NCBI GenBank assembly: GCA_023261465.1
Contig: JAHFOW010000108.1
Coordinates: 1-9,668 of the forward strand
Source: Planctomycetota bacterium
GTDB lineage: Bacteria > Planctomycetota > Brocadiia > Brocadiales > Brocadiaceae
Direction of reading: 5' to 3'
DNA: 9,668 nucleotides
Position numbers and translations under genes: made by a program. Of the stretch, positions 1-6,868 are shown in pieces. Numbering within the stretch: position 1 is the stretch's first letter; the number at the start of each line of letters is the position of its first letter. The notes beneath the pieces are model-generated. The model ran no database searches and was not told where the DNA came from. It was given only the letters and a program-made list of their open reading frames with translations.

Positions 1-940
1 TACACAATCTCGATATATCTCCACAATTACGACTTCATCTTTACCCTAACGTCCCTTATCTCTTCCGGAGAACCACCAGCTCTTGGCAACTCGCCAGCGC
101 CACCCTTTACAGCCTCCATCTTCTTTGCGCCCTTTTCATCCATGTAGTTAGCAAACCAATAGAGGAAGGTGACGAAGAACGAACCCCCAACAATATTACC
201 AAGAGTAACAGATACAAGATTCCAGCCAAACATCTTGCCCCATGAAATTACAGCCGGATCGTGAGGCAATAAATTTGAGAGGGTCATGATCGTCATATTT
301 GCCACGCTATGTTCCATGCCGGCAGTAACAAAGCAGAACAGACACCAGAAAATCATAATGAGCTTACCAGAATCGCTCGTACATCTGAAACTGCTCCAAG
401 ATGCCAGACACACAAGCCAGTTGCAAAATATACCACGGAAGAACAACTCCCACCATCCGGCGTTCATTTTATTGGTAGCCATTTTCAACAAAAAACCCTT
501 CCATGGGTCAACGGCATAAATTCCTGTCACAATAATCATGAGAGCAAAAAGCATTGACCCGCCGAGGTTACCTATATAAGTCCAAAGCCAACCCAACATT
601 GCTTCGGCAAACGTTACCGTACCCCTGAACCTACCATTCAGCATCAGGAGGTTATACCCGGTGAACAACTCACTACCGCTAAAGTATACTAATGACAAGC
701 CTATACCAAAGGTTGTACCGGCTACTATTTTAGCAATCTGCGGCCCAAACTCCCCTAACTTTGCAACAGGAGCGGCACAAATGGTTGAAAGAATAACACC
801 AAACCCTATATAAAAACCAGCCAATACCGAAAGCGTCAAAAAGCCCGTCAGACTATGTTTTATAGCCGTGGTTTTTTTGAGCGATACCGCTGCAATTGCA
901 TTTATGTTCGCAGTATATAACATTAACTGTTCTCCTCTAA
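1..940. repeat. Tandem duplication unit, copy A
   Basis: Positions 1-940 align without gaps to 1251-2190 at a constant offset of 1250 bp. The unit covers the whole FNT gene, 26 bp after its stop and 17 bp before its start codon, including the ribosome site. The right border is sharp: both copies agree through the ribosome-site segment and diverge at 941/2191. The left border is outside the window. The first 120 bp (1-120 versus 1251-1370) show no difference, whereas the middle has many. Confidence 0.9.
27..923 (-). CDS. Formate/nitrite transporter (FNT) family channel, NirC-like, copy A
   Basis: This is a 298-residue inner-membrane channel of the FocA/NirC family, which forms pentamers passing small monovalent anions such as nitrite or formate. 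Six hydrophobic segments are visible (about 26-50, 62-88, 104-133, 158-177, 186-217, 231-258). The family motifs ELFTG (85-89), CNWLVCLA (167-174) and EHSVANM (204-210) are present. Lys152, Asn168 and His205 keep a constant offset of 4 from the FocA pore residues Lys156, Asn172 and His209. CNWLVCLA and EHSVANMT look more like NirC than FocA. A charged tail (about 262-298) follows the last helix. A GAGGAG ribosome site lies 8 nt before ATG. It differs from copy B at 31 of 298 residues (about 90% identity) and lies downstream of it, beyond a terminator, so it probably has its own promoter. Family is certain; nitrite as substrate is inferred from motif type and neighbours. Confidence 0.95.
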   Translation of the reverse strand: MLYTANINAIAAVSLKKTTAIKHSLTGFLTLSVLAGFYIGFGVILSTICAAPVAKLGEFGPQIAKIVAGTTFGIGLSLVYFSGSELFTGYNLLMLNGRFRGTVTFAEAMLGWLWTYIGNLGGSMLFALMIIVTGIYAVDPWKGFLLKMATNKMNAGWWELFFRGIFCNWLVCLASWSSFRCTSDSGKLIMIFWCLFCFVTAGMEHSVANMTIMTLSNLLPHDPAVISWGKMFGWNLVSVTLGNIVGGSFFVTFLYWFANYMDEKGAKKMEAVKGGAGELPRAGGSPEEIRDVRVKMKS

Positions 941-1182
941 CAAAAGGTTGGAACGGCAGTTAAATCGTGATAACCTAACCCGAACGAGTCTGAGCTGTAT
1001 CGCGGGCGGTTTATCGTTCGACTGAGACCTCAACGGAAACTCGGTTCAACGTTTACGATGAAATCATCAGCAAAAATACCGACTACAAGAGATCGGCACT
1101 ACATTTTTGCTATAATAGTCAAAATAGTTTTGATCAGAAACTAAACGTTTTAACCCACGTTTAATTTTACCGGCAGAAACAA
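941..1182. other. Spacer between the FNT copies; probable 5' control region of copy A
   Basis: No gene is seen here. The segment is unlike the AT-rich DNA upstream of copy B. About 960-1060 is GC-richer and holds an inverted pair CGAACGA (981-987) / TCGTTCG (1014-1020). TAAACGT (1142-1148) and ACGTTTA (1157-1163) form a second inverted pair with an 8-nt gap, and ACGTTTA recurs at 1049-1055. Because copy B is terminated at 1183-1212, the promoter for copy A should lie here. A TATTAT-like minus-strand -10 occurs near 1112-1117 but has no good -35. Confidence 0.4.
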
Positions 1183-1212
1183 AAAGGGCCAGCATATCTT
1201 TGCTGGCCCTTT
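1183..1212 (-). terminator. Rho-independent terminator after FNT copy B
   Basis: A perfect 12-bp inverted repeat (arms AAAGGGCCAGCA at 1183-1194 and TGCTGGCCCTTT at 1201-1212) encloses a 6-nt loop. On the minus strand it is followed by a T-rich stretch (TTTTTGTTTC), the expected layout about 65 nt after the stop of the copy B gene. The plus strand also has TTTGTTT after the stem, so it may work in both directions. It separates transcription of the two FNT genes. Confidence 0.85.
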
Positions 1213-1250
1213 GTTTATAAAACCTGAATTATACTTCTTTTTTTGTTAAA

Positions 1251-2190
1251 TACACAATCTCGATATATCTCCACAATTACGACTTCATCTTTACCCTAAC
1301 GTCCCTTATCTCTTCCGGAGAACCACCAGCTCTTGGCAACTCGCCAGCGCCACCCTTTACAGCCTCCATCCTCTTTGCGCCCTTTTCATCCATGTAGGTA
1401 GCAAACCAATAGAGGAAGGTGACGAAGAACGAACCCCCGACAATATTACCAAGAGTAACCGATACAAGGTTCCAGCCAAACATCTTGCCCCATGAAATTG
1501 CTGCTGGGTCGTGAGGCAATAAATTTGCCAAAGTCATGATTGTCATATTTGCCACGCTGTGCTCCATACCAGTAGTAACAAAGCAGAATAGACACCAGAA
1601 AATCATAATGAGCTTACCAGAATCGCTCGTACATCTGAAAGTACTCCAAATTGCCAGACAAACAAGCCAGTTGCAGAATATACCTCTGAAGAACAACTCC
1701 CACCATGGGGCATTCATTTTATAGGTAGCTATTTTTAACAAAAAACCCTTAAATGGGTCCTGGGCGTAAATTCCTGACACAATAATCATTAATGCAAAAA
1801 GCATTGAACCACCCAGATTGCCTAAATATGTCCATAACCAGCCTAACATTGCATCGCCAAACGTTACCGTACCCCTGAAACTGCCTTTTAATATCAGAAG
1901 GTTATACCCGGTAAACAACTCGCATCCACCTATAATTACCAGGGACAATGCAATACCAAAGGTTGCACCGGCTACAATTTTAGCAAGCGCTGGCCCGAAT
2001 TCTCCCAATTTCGCAACAGGAGCGGCACAAATGGTTGAAAGAATAACACCAAACCCAATATAAAAACCAGCCAGTACCGAAAGCGTCAAAAAGCCCGTCA
2101 GGCTGTGTTTCATAGCCGTGGCTTTTTTGAGTGATACCGCTGCAATTGCATCTACGTTCGCAGTATATAACATTAACTGTTCTCCTCTAA
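1251..2190. repeat. Tandem duplication unit, copy B
   Basis: This is the partner of 1-940 at a fixed offset of 1250 bp, with no insertions or deletions seen between the copies. Upstream of 2190 the DNA bears no resemblance to the DNA upstream of copy A, so the two genes have different control regions although their ribosome sites are the same. Confidence 0.9.
1277..2173 (-). CDS. Formate/nitrite transporter (FNT) family channel, NirC-like, copy B
   Basis: This is the second FNT channel, the same length (298 residues) as its tandem paralogue at 27-923 and exactly 1250 bp away. It has the same six-helix plan, the same Lys152/Asn168/His205 set and the same hydrophilic tail. It differs from copy A mainly in the central part: residues 80-84 read IIGGC instead of YFSGS just before ELFTG, residue 151 is Tyr instead of Asn, 156 Pro instead of Gly, and 175 Ile instead of Ser. 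These flank pore-forming segments, so gating or selectivity may differ. A GAGGAG site lies 8 nt before ATG, in a stretch shared with copy A. A strong hairpin terminator follows the stop by about 65 nt. The gene lies 233 nt downstream of the receiver gene; no terminator is seen there, so co-transcription or a separate promoter are both possible. Confidence 0.95.
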   Translation of the reverse strand: MLYTANVDAIAAVSLKKATAMKHSLTGFLTLSVLAGFYIGFGVILSTICAAPVAKLGEFGPALAKIVAGATFGIALSLVIIGGCELFTGYNLLILKGSFRGTVTFGDAMLGWLWTYLGNLGGSMLFALMIIVSGIYAQDPFKGFLLKIATYKMNAPWWELFFRGIFCNWLVCLAIWSTFRCTSDSGKLIMIFWCLFCFVTTGMEHSVANMTIMTLANLLPHDPAAISWGKMFGWNLVSVTLGNIVGGSFFVTFLYWFATYMDEKGAKRMEAVKGGAGELPRAGGSPEEIRDVRVKMKS

Positions 2191-2406
2191 AATGTTGTTA
2201 TAATACCTTTTCTAATCAACGCCTACTTAAACATTCTTACAAAATCAAATACACATTACTGCATCTACGCCTATACAAAATCATCCCTGCCTATTTTTTA
2301 ATACACCCCCTTTCCTTAATCTGTATAAAATACAAATTTCTTTATAAAACACATCCTAAAACTTCTTACCATCTGCTTTTTTAAACAATCCTGCCACGCG
2401 CATTCC
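2191..2406. other. AT-rich spacer between receiver gene and FNT copy B
   Basis: There is no supported gene and no clear hairpin terminator for the receiver gene. Several AT-rich minus-strand -10-like strings are present (for example TATAAC and TATAAA) but none has a convincing -35, so a separate promoter for FNT copy B cannot be fixed. Confidence 0.35.
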
Positions 2407-2823
2407 CTACAAGAATGCAAATTTTTTACTACCAATAATTTTTTCTAAGCTACGCACCTTGTCAACTAATTGCTTTTTTTCTAATGCTTTTTTCCCTTTA
2501 TTTACCACATCACCCGGCTTGAATGGTTTTAAGATACAGTCATAAGCATCATATTTTTGGTCATGAGCAAATCTGCTTTGTGAGGTAAGCACGATGATTT
2601 CTGCCATAGAATTAGTAACTTTAAGCACGTTCATCATTACTGACGTATCATGATACTCAATATCAAAGTCAACAATGATCAGGTCGTAGGCATTCTTTCT
2701 GAGCAATTCATCAGCCTGATCCCATATTACCCCTTCACAGTTTTCAAGACCTTCTTGTTTAAAGGCTCGGACTAAAGACTTCTGAATCTTTTCGTGTTCT
2801 TCTATAATTAAAATCCTGAACAT
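2407..2823 (-). CDS. Single-domain response regulator (receiver) with coiled-coil tail
   Basis: This 138-residue protein is a phosphoacceptor (CheY-type) receiver with no DNA-binding or enzyme domain. It starts with MFRILIIEEHEK, where Glu8-Glu9 replace the usual Asp pair of the acidic pocket. Asp52, five residues after the Asp of DLIIVD, is the predicted phosphorylation site; Thr80 (VLTS) and Lys99 (LKPF) complete the active site. The usual MP-x-x-DG loop after the aspartate is missing (FDIEYHDT instead). The last 30 residues or so are a charged helix (KKALEKKQLVDKVRSLEKII) that could pair with another helix. Only a weak GAAAG ribosome site precedes ATG. It lies last in the HPP/sensor/coiled-coil gene run and is presumably phosphorylated by a kinase encoded elsewhere. 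The receiver call is firm; output is unknown. Confidence 0.85.
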   Translation of the reverse strand: MFRILIIEEHEKIQKSLVRAFKQEGLENCEGVIWDQADELLRKNAYDLIIVDFDIEYHDTSVMMNVLKVTNSMAEIIVLTSQSRFAHDQKYDAYDCILKPFKPGDVVNKGKKALEKKQLVDKVRSLEKIIGSKKFAFL

Positions 2824-2897
2824 AAAAAAACTTTCACAACTTTCATAAGCTCCTATTAACGTTAAACGCTTTAGGCTCCTGTATTTTAGAGTATTTA

Positions 2898-3371
2898 TCA
2901 GCGCTGTATTTTCTTTTCAGACGCCAGCAACTTGTCTGTGAGTTCCTGAATCGTCGCATCCTTGGTGCTTATTTCTTTTTTCGCCTGGGATAACGCATCT
3001 TCTAGCTCCCATATCTCTTTTTGGAGCCTGGCTTTCTCAGCCTCTACCTTCGCCTTTTCATCCTCAATCTTTTTATTCACCACCTTTAATTGATCACCTT
3101 GTTCCTTAAAAGAAGCTGCCATCTTTTCCGCATCCTCCTTCTGCCGGGTAATATCACTTACCATCTTATTCAATTCATCCATAGAACCGAATGCCTTCAT
3201 TACCCGGTGTTCAACTTGCTCATGGAAAGTTTTTTCCCTGATATATCCCGCTTCTTTCATTTTGTAATACTTATTAAGCATCTTAGATGCAAAACCAACA
3301 TTTACAAACAGCAGTATAATGATAAGGGTCTTCGCATTAACAGACAAACCCTTAGCAGTTTCATTTCCCAT
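2898..3371 (-). CDS. Membrane-anchored coiled-coil protein of unknown function
   Basis: I do not recognise the family. The 157-residue product has one hydrophobic segment at about 15-29 (TLIIILLFVNVGFAS) flanked by lysines, a linker at 30-60, and a long charged heptad-like region at about 64-156 rich in Lys, Glu, Ala and Leu, which should form a coiled coil. No catalytic motif is seen. The start is supported by GGGGAG, 9 nt before ATG. It lies 45 nt after the sensor gene and 74 nt before the receiver gene, so it is probably co-transcribed with both. Its ATG is in the same reading frame as the sensor gene, but two TAG stops separate them. A possible role, by inference only, is a membrane scaffold or helical partner linking sensor and receiver. 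Confidence 0.7.
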   Translation of the reverse strand: MGNETAKGLSVNAKTLIIILLFVNVGFASKMLNKYYKMKEAGYIREKTFHEQVEHRVMKAFGSMDELNKMVSDITRQKEDAEKMAASFKEQGDQLKVVNKKIEDEKAKVEAEKARLQKEIWELEDALSQAKKEISTKDATIQELTDKLLASEKKIQR

Positions 3372-3416
3372 AATTTTCTACTCCCCATTCAGTGCATTTA
3401 ATTTTATAGAATCGTT

Positions 3417-5705
3417 CTATCGTTCCGTTATATCACGAAATACACCTATGATTGCAATTGGCTTACCACCCTCGTCTCGTATAAGATTGCATGTCCTCTC
3501 GGAAATGAATCGTTCACCGTTCTTTCTCTTACAATACGAAGTAAAGTCTCTCCATACTCCTTCTCTTGACAACTTTTCGACCAGCTCTTTTCGATCGTCA
3601 GGATTTACATATACGTCCTTGACCTTAGTTCCAATCACTTCTTCAGGGGAATCGTAGCCAAGCATTTCGGCCCCAGCCTGATTGATCCACGTAAACACCC
3701 CTTCCTCGGTCGGCTCGCACTGGTAGATACCCTCTTTTAAGGAATTCAACAGCTGCCTATGGAGTCTCTCGGATTCCTGCAATTCCACTTCTAATTTCTT
3801 CCTTTCGGTAATATCCCTGAAAATACCTTCTATGCGAACAGGGTTACCCTTTTCATCATTAACAAGGTTGGAAGTCCTCTCCATGTAAAAACGTTCGCCA
3901 TTTTTTCTCTTACAAAACGAGGTAAAACTCTTCCATGTCCCCTCTTTCATCAGCTTTTCAACGACCTTTTTCCTATCATCCGGATTTACATAAATGTCTT
4001 TCACCTTTACTCCTATTACCTCTCCAGGAGTTTTAAAGCCAAGTATTTCAGCTCCAGCCTGATTAATCCAGGTAAATACACCATCTTCCTTAGGTTCTGA
4101 CTGATATACACCTTCTTTTAAGGAGTTGAACAGTAAACGATACCTCTTCTCCGATTCGATAATCTCCTGTTCCGCCTTTTTCCTCTCTGAAATATCCCTG
4201 AATACTCCATAAATATTCACGGTATTTCCTTTTTCATCCTTCACCGTACTGCTGGTACGCTCTGCGTAAAAACTTTCCCCATTCTTCCTCTTGCAAAGGG
4301 AAACAAAGTCCTTCCAGACACTATCCTTTTCAAGCTTTTCACACAACCGTTTACGGTCTTCATGATCTACATAGATATTCTTTACTTTCGTTCCAATCAC
4401 TTCCTCGGGACTACTATAGCCTAATATCTCTGCGCCCGCCTTGTTGATAAACGTAAATGCTCCATCAACGCCAGGTTCAGATTGATAAACGCCTTCCTTT
4501 ATCGAGTTAAACATATCCCTGTATCGCTTCTCTGAAGTTATCACTTCTCTTGTTTTTTCATCCAGAGACTTTGCCATTGCGTTAAAAGAATTCGCTAATT
4601 CGCCAATTTCGTCTTCCCTCTTGATATCTACCCTTTGCGCTAAATCACCCGAAGCCATTTTCTTCGTCACTTCAGTTAGCTTAATGATAGGTATTGATGT
4701 CTTTTTACCGATTATGTATGCAACCATGACAAAGGGAAATGCCAGGATTAACAACACTGAACTTACAATATAATTGAGGTTGTATGCAGCCCCATAACCT
4801 TCATCCCTGTCGATCTCTGCAATAACACCCCATTTAAGGTCTGGTAACCATCTCCATACGCCGAGCACCGTAACCCCGCTGTAGTCCTTATATCCTTTTG
4901 CATCAAAACCATTCGTACCTGCAACACACTGTTTTACCCCATTGGTTAATTCGCCGGTTTCTGAATTAATTAATTTTATTTCCAGCGCACATCTCTTTTT
5001 TACAAACCCCATTTCTTTTAAATGTGCAGCAAACCGGGATTCCGTAATCATATATCCATCTTTATTCACCAGGTATGTTTCACCTGTTTTGCCAAGGTTA
5101 AGGCTCAGGAGTAGTTCGTTCAGGGCATTCACATCGACACGAAGCGCAACAACACCGAGAACAACCCCATCCCTATCTTTTAATGGTGTTGAAACAAACA
5201 TCGTAGGCATACCGATTTCTTTTTCTCCAAGTTCGTTAATAAGAGGTATTTCAGAAGGGATAATATCCGAAACATAGCTCTTTCCTTGAATTGCCTCACG
5301 AAAATAATCGGTTTGCGAAACGTCTCCTCCTAAATTTTCTCCTGATGTAGCAACAGTAACTACGCCTTTATCGTTACTGATAAATACACCTTTGAAACCA
5401 TATTCATTTCTTATCACCTCTAAATATTGAACAACATCTATATAATCTTTATCATCCCTGGCGATCTTTACATATTTTGCCATTAAGGGATTATTCGCAA
5501 TAACACGGGCATTTTTGACCCTTTCCTGTACCCAATTTGTCACCAATTCTGCCTGTTTATGCCCTACGCCATCAAGATTCCTCATTAATACTTCCTGAAG
5601 ATCCTTCTGTATTCGCGGATACGCTATGATTCTGAGCAAAGCAAATGGAAGCAAAGTAAATATAATCAACAAAAGAATAAGTCGATTTTTAATCGAAATA
5701 TACAT
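3417..5705 (-). CDS. Membrane sensor: dCache-HAMP-three PAS domains, no output domain
   Basis: This 762-residue signal receptor has a first membrane helix (about 7-28), a periplasmic double-Cache-like sensor (about 30-300, with YFREAIQGKSYVSDI at 134-148 and WRWLPDLKWGVIAEID at 284-299), a second membrane helix (about 311-333) and a HAMP linker (about 334-386). Three PAS/PAC repeats of 127-residue period follow (395-508, 522-635, 649-762). Neighbouring PAS copies are about 68-71% identical. The protein stops at FRDITER, the end of the third PAC motif, where related proteins normally continue into a histidine kinase, GGDEF or methyl-accepting domain; nothing of that kind follows. Cys239 and Cys260 in the Cache domain could form a disulphide loop. 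GGAG lies 6 nt before ATG. It is probably co-transcribed with the HPP gene upstream and the coiled-coil and receiver genes downstream. The ligand is unknown. Confidence 0.9.
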   Translation of the reverse strand: MYISIKNRLILLLIIFTLLPFALLRIIAYPRIQKDLQEVLMRNLDGVGHKQAELVTNWVQERVKNARVIANNPLMAKYVKIARDDKDYIDVVQYLEVIRNEYGFKGVFISNDKGVVTVATSGENLGGDVSQTDYFREAIQGKSYVSDIIPSEIPLINELGEKEIGMPTMFVSTPLKDRDGVVLGVVALRVDVNALNELLLSLNLGKTGETYLVNKDGYMITESRFAAHLKEMGFVKKRCALEIKLINSETGELTNGVKQCVAGTNGFDAKGYKDYSGVTVLGVWRWLPDLKWGVIAEIDRDEGYGAAYNLNYIVSSVLLILAFPFVMVAYIIGKKTSIPIIKLTEVTKKMASGDLAQRVDIKREDEIGELANSFNAMAKSLDEKTREVITSEKRYRDMFNSIKEGVYQSEPGVDGAFTFINKAGAEILGYSSPEEVIGTKVKNIYVDHEDRKRLCEKLEKDSVWKDFVSLCKRKNGESFYAERTSSTVKDEKGNTVNIYGVFRDISERKKAEQEIIESEKRYRLLFNSLKEGVYQSEPKEDGVFTWINQAGAEILGFKTPGEVIGVKVKDIYVNPDDRKKVVEKLMKEGTWKSFTSFCKRKNGERFYMERTSNLVNDEKGNPVRIEGIFRDITERKKLEVELQESERLHRQLLNSLKEGIYQCEPTEEGVFTWINQAGAEMLGYDSPEEVIGTKVKDVYVNPDDRKELVEKLSREGVWRDFTSYCKRKNGERFISERTCNLIRDEGGKPIAIIGVFRDITER
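3420..4523 (-). repeat. Tandem PAS-encoding repeat, 381-bp period
   Basis: Three in-frame units encode consecutive PAS/PAC modules: 4523-4143, 4142-3762 and a shorter last unit 3761-3420 that lacks the inter-PAS helix. Shared strings such as GVFTWINQAGAE, KRKNGE and FRDIxER recur at the same place in each. Units 2 and 3 match at 81 of 114 residues, units 1 and 2 at 77 of 114, pointing to internal duplication within the gene. Confidence 0.85.
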
Positions 5706-5748
5706 TTTTTTCTCCGTAATTTAAGGAAACCATACATACGAGCTGAAA

Positions 5749-5754
5749 ATTATA
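5749..5754 (-). promoter_or_regulatory. Possible -10 box before the sensor gene
   Basis: TATAAT on the minus strand lies about 45 nt before the sensor start codon, in the 69-nt gap after the HPP gene. The -35 position (TAATAA at 17-nt spacing) is poor, so an internal promoter is only possible; read-through from the HPP gene is at least as likely. Confidence 0.2.
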
Positions 5755-5774
5755 GAAACACAAAGAGTCGCTTA

Positions 5775-6452
5775 TTACCACCAGTGCACCGGATATTCCC
5801 TTTTACCGAGTTTATTGAAAATCACACCGATAAGAACCAGAATAAATGCGCCAAGAATTACCGGATTTAAAATATACATATATCCTACGCCCAATCCCCC
5901 CGTTTGAATCGCCACATATGCAGTCGCACCAGCAGGTGGATGAATTGAATACGTAACGACCATAAGCACAAGTGCCAGGGCAACACCAAGGCCAATAGAC
6001 CAGAATGTCGTACCAAAGAAATCATAGACTACAACGCCTATACATGCGGCAAGAAAATGACCAAGCAAGACATTTCGCGGCTGTGCAAGCGGCGCCTTAT
6101 AAGCTCCATAAATCAAGACAGCGCTGGCGCCGAAAGGCCCTAACAACATGGGACATTTCCACAGAAAAGCAAGCAAGGCAGTAAATCCCACACCTATAAA
6201 AGCGCCCCATAATGAAAGCCATACCTCCCTTGCAGGAATAGCAGGTTGCGGCGACCTGGGCAATTTCTTGATAAAAGCCCGCACCTTATTCACCTCGTCT
6301 AATATCGGCATCTTTATCCTCTCCCCCTTTGTAAATACGTTAAAAAAACCCTTTACGCTCCCCACATAACTATTGTTAGAATCTTCATGAGTTACCTTAA
6401 ACTTAACATCTATTACCTTCTTGACCTCTGTAGTTTTCTTCCTCTTAAGCAT
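5775..6452 (-). CDS. HPP family integral membrane protein (nitrite transporter-like)
   Basis: The product belongs to the HPP family, named for the His-Pro-Pro motif, seen here as SIHPPAGATA. Members in cyanobacteria and chloroplasts are reported to transport nitrite. Numbering from the ATG at 6452, hydrophobic segments lie at about 79-97, 103-118, 127-145, 151-169 and 195-213, with HPP at 171-173 and another conserved-looking stretch, LLGPFGASAVL, at 103-113. The protein ends in PVHWW. The start is uncertain: the ATG at 6452 has no good ribosome site, whereas the in-frame ATG at 6311 follows a strong GGGGGAGAGG. The shorter form (178 residues) would contain just the membrane domain; the longer form (225 residues) adds a basic soluble N-terminus. 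A TTG two codons upstream (6458) is also possible. It is the first gene of the apparent sensor operon. Family is firm; nitrite transport is inferred. Confidence 0.88.
   Translation of the reverse strand: MLKRKKTTEVKKVIDVKFKVTHEDSNNSYVGSVKGFFNVFTKGERIKMPILDEVNKVRAFIKKLPRSPQPAIPAREVWLSLWGAFIGVGFTALLAFLWKCPMLLGPFGASAVLIYGAYKAPLAQPRNVLLGHFLAACIGVVVYDFFGTTFWSIGLGVALALVLMVVTYSIHPPAGATAYVAIQTGGLGVGYMYILNPVILGAFILVLIGVIFNKLGKREYPVHWW
6317..6328 (-). promoter_or_regulatory. Strong internal ribosome binding site in the HPP gene
   Basis: On the minus strand GGGGGAGAGGAT ends 5 nt before the in-frame ATG at 6311-6309 (protein MPILDEV). It is far better than anything before the ATG at 6452, and would start translation just ahead of the membrane domain. 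It may be the true start, or it may simply encode KGERI in the longer protein. Confidence 0.5.
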
Positions 6453-6458
6453 AAACAA

Positions 6459-6868
6459 AAACCGCTTGTAATATCCCCGAAATCACCCAAAGAACCTTCA
6501 CTATGTATTAATATTTTATATACGTCCTTAAGAGTCCAAAGAGCTCGGCATAATAATGCAAATTCATATATTAGGTTCACATTACGAAAAATATACCAAC
6601 TCGCAACTTAAAAAATTAAATAACCACGTACATTATTTCTAAGTGGAAGGATAATAATATCTTATAAAAATAATAATATTCTAAACAAGGACTCATTAAA
6701 AGCAATTGTATATCCAAACAAGACATTCCATTATGCAATAGTAGTTTCAGTATGAAATTAATGACAGTGTTTTCTGTTGTTTCGTTTAGCTATTATCTTT
6801 TTCAATTTCTTTTGATTTTATACCTGGTTTCAAGGCTCCTCAAATAATTTATTTTATTTACTTTCACC
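6459..6868. other. AT-rich divergent intergenic region
   Basis: No convincing gene is seen between the HPP gene (minus) and the propeller gene (plus). The DNA is strongly AT-rich, with short repeats such as ATAATAATAT (6651-6660) and TAATAATATT (6671-6680). Minus-strand promoter elements for the HPP operon should lie near 6480-6620; a TATAAA string is present near 6515-6520 but no good -35 pairs with it. Confidence 0.4.

Noticed and set aside
1111..1116. Perfect TATAAT on the plus strand between the FNT copies
   Set aside because: There is no -35 at the right spacing and no plus-strand gene for it to serve.
2856..2865. Perfect 10-bp palindrome TTAACGTTAA between the coiled-coil and receiver genes
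   Set aside because: It is a short, AT-rich palindrome with no second copy nearby and no terminator-like T run, so an operator claim is not supported.
6541..6560. GG...GC spacing resembling a sigma54 -24/-12 site
   Set aside because: The spacing is one base short and the flanking consensus bases are absent.
6752..6847. A 31-codon plus-strand ORF encoding a very hydrophobic peptide (MKLMTVFSVVSFSYYLF...)
   Set aside because: It has no ribosome site, lies in strongly AT-rich DNA where Phe/Leu/Tyr-rich frames arise by chance, and has no supporting context.
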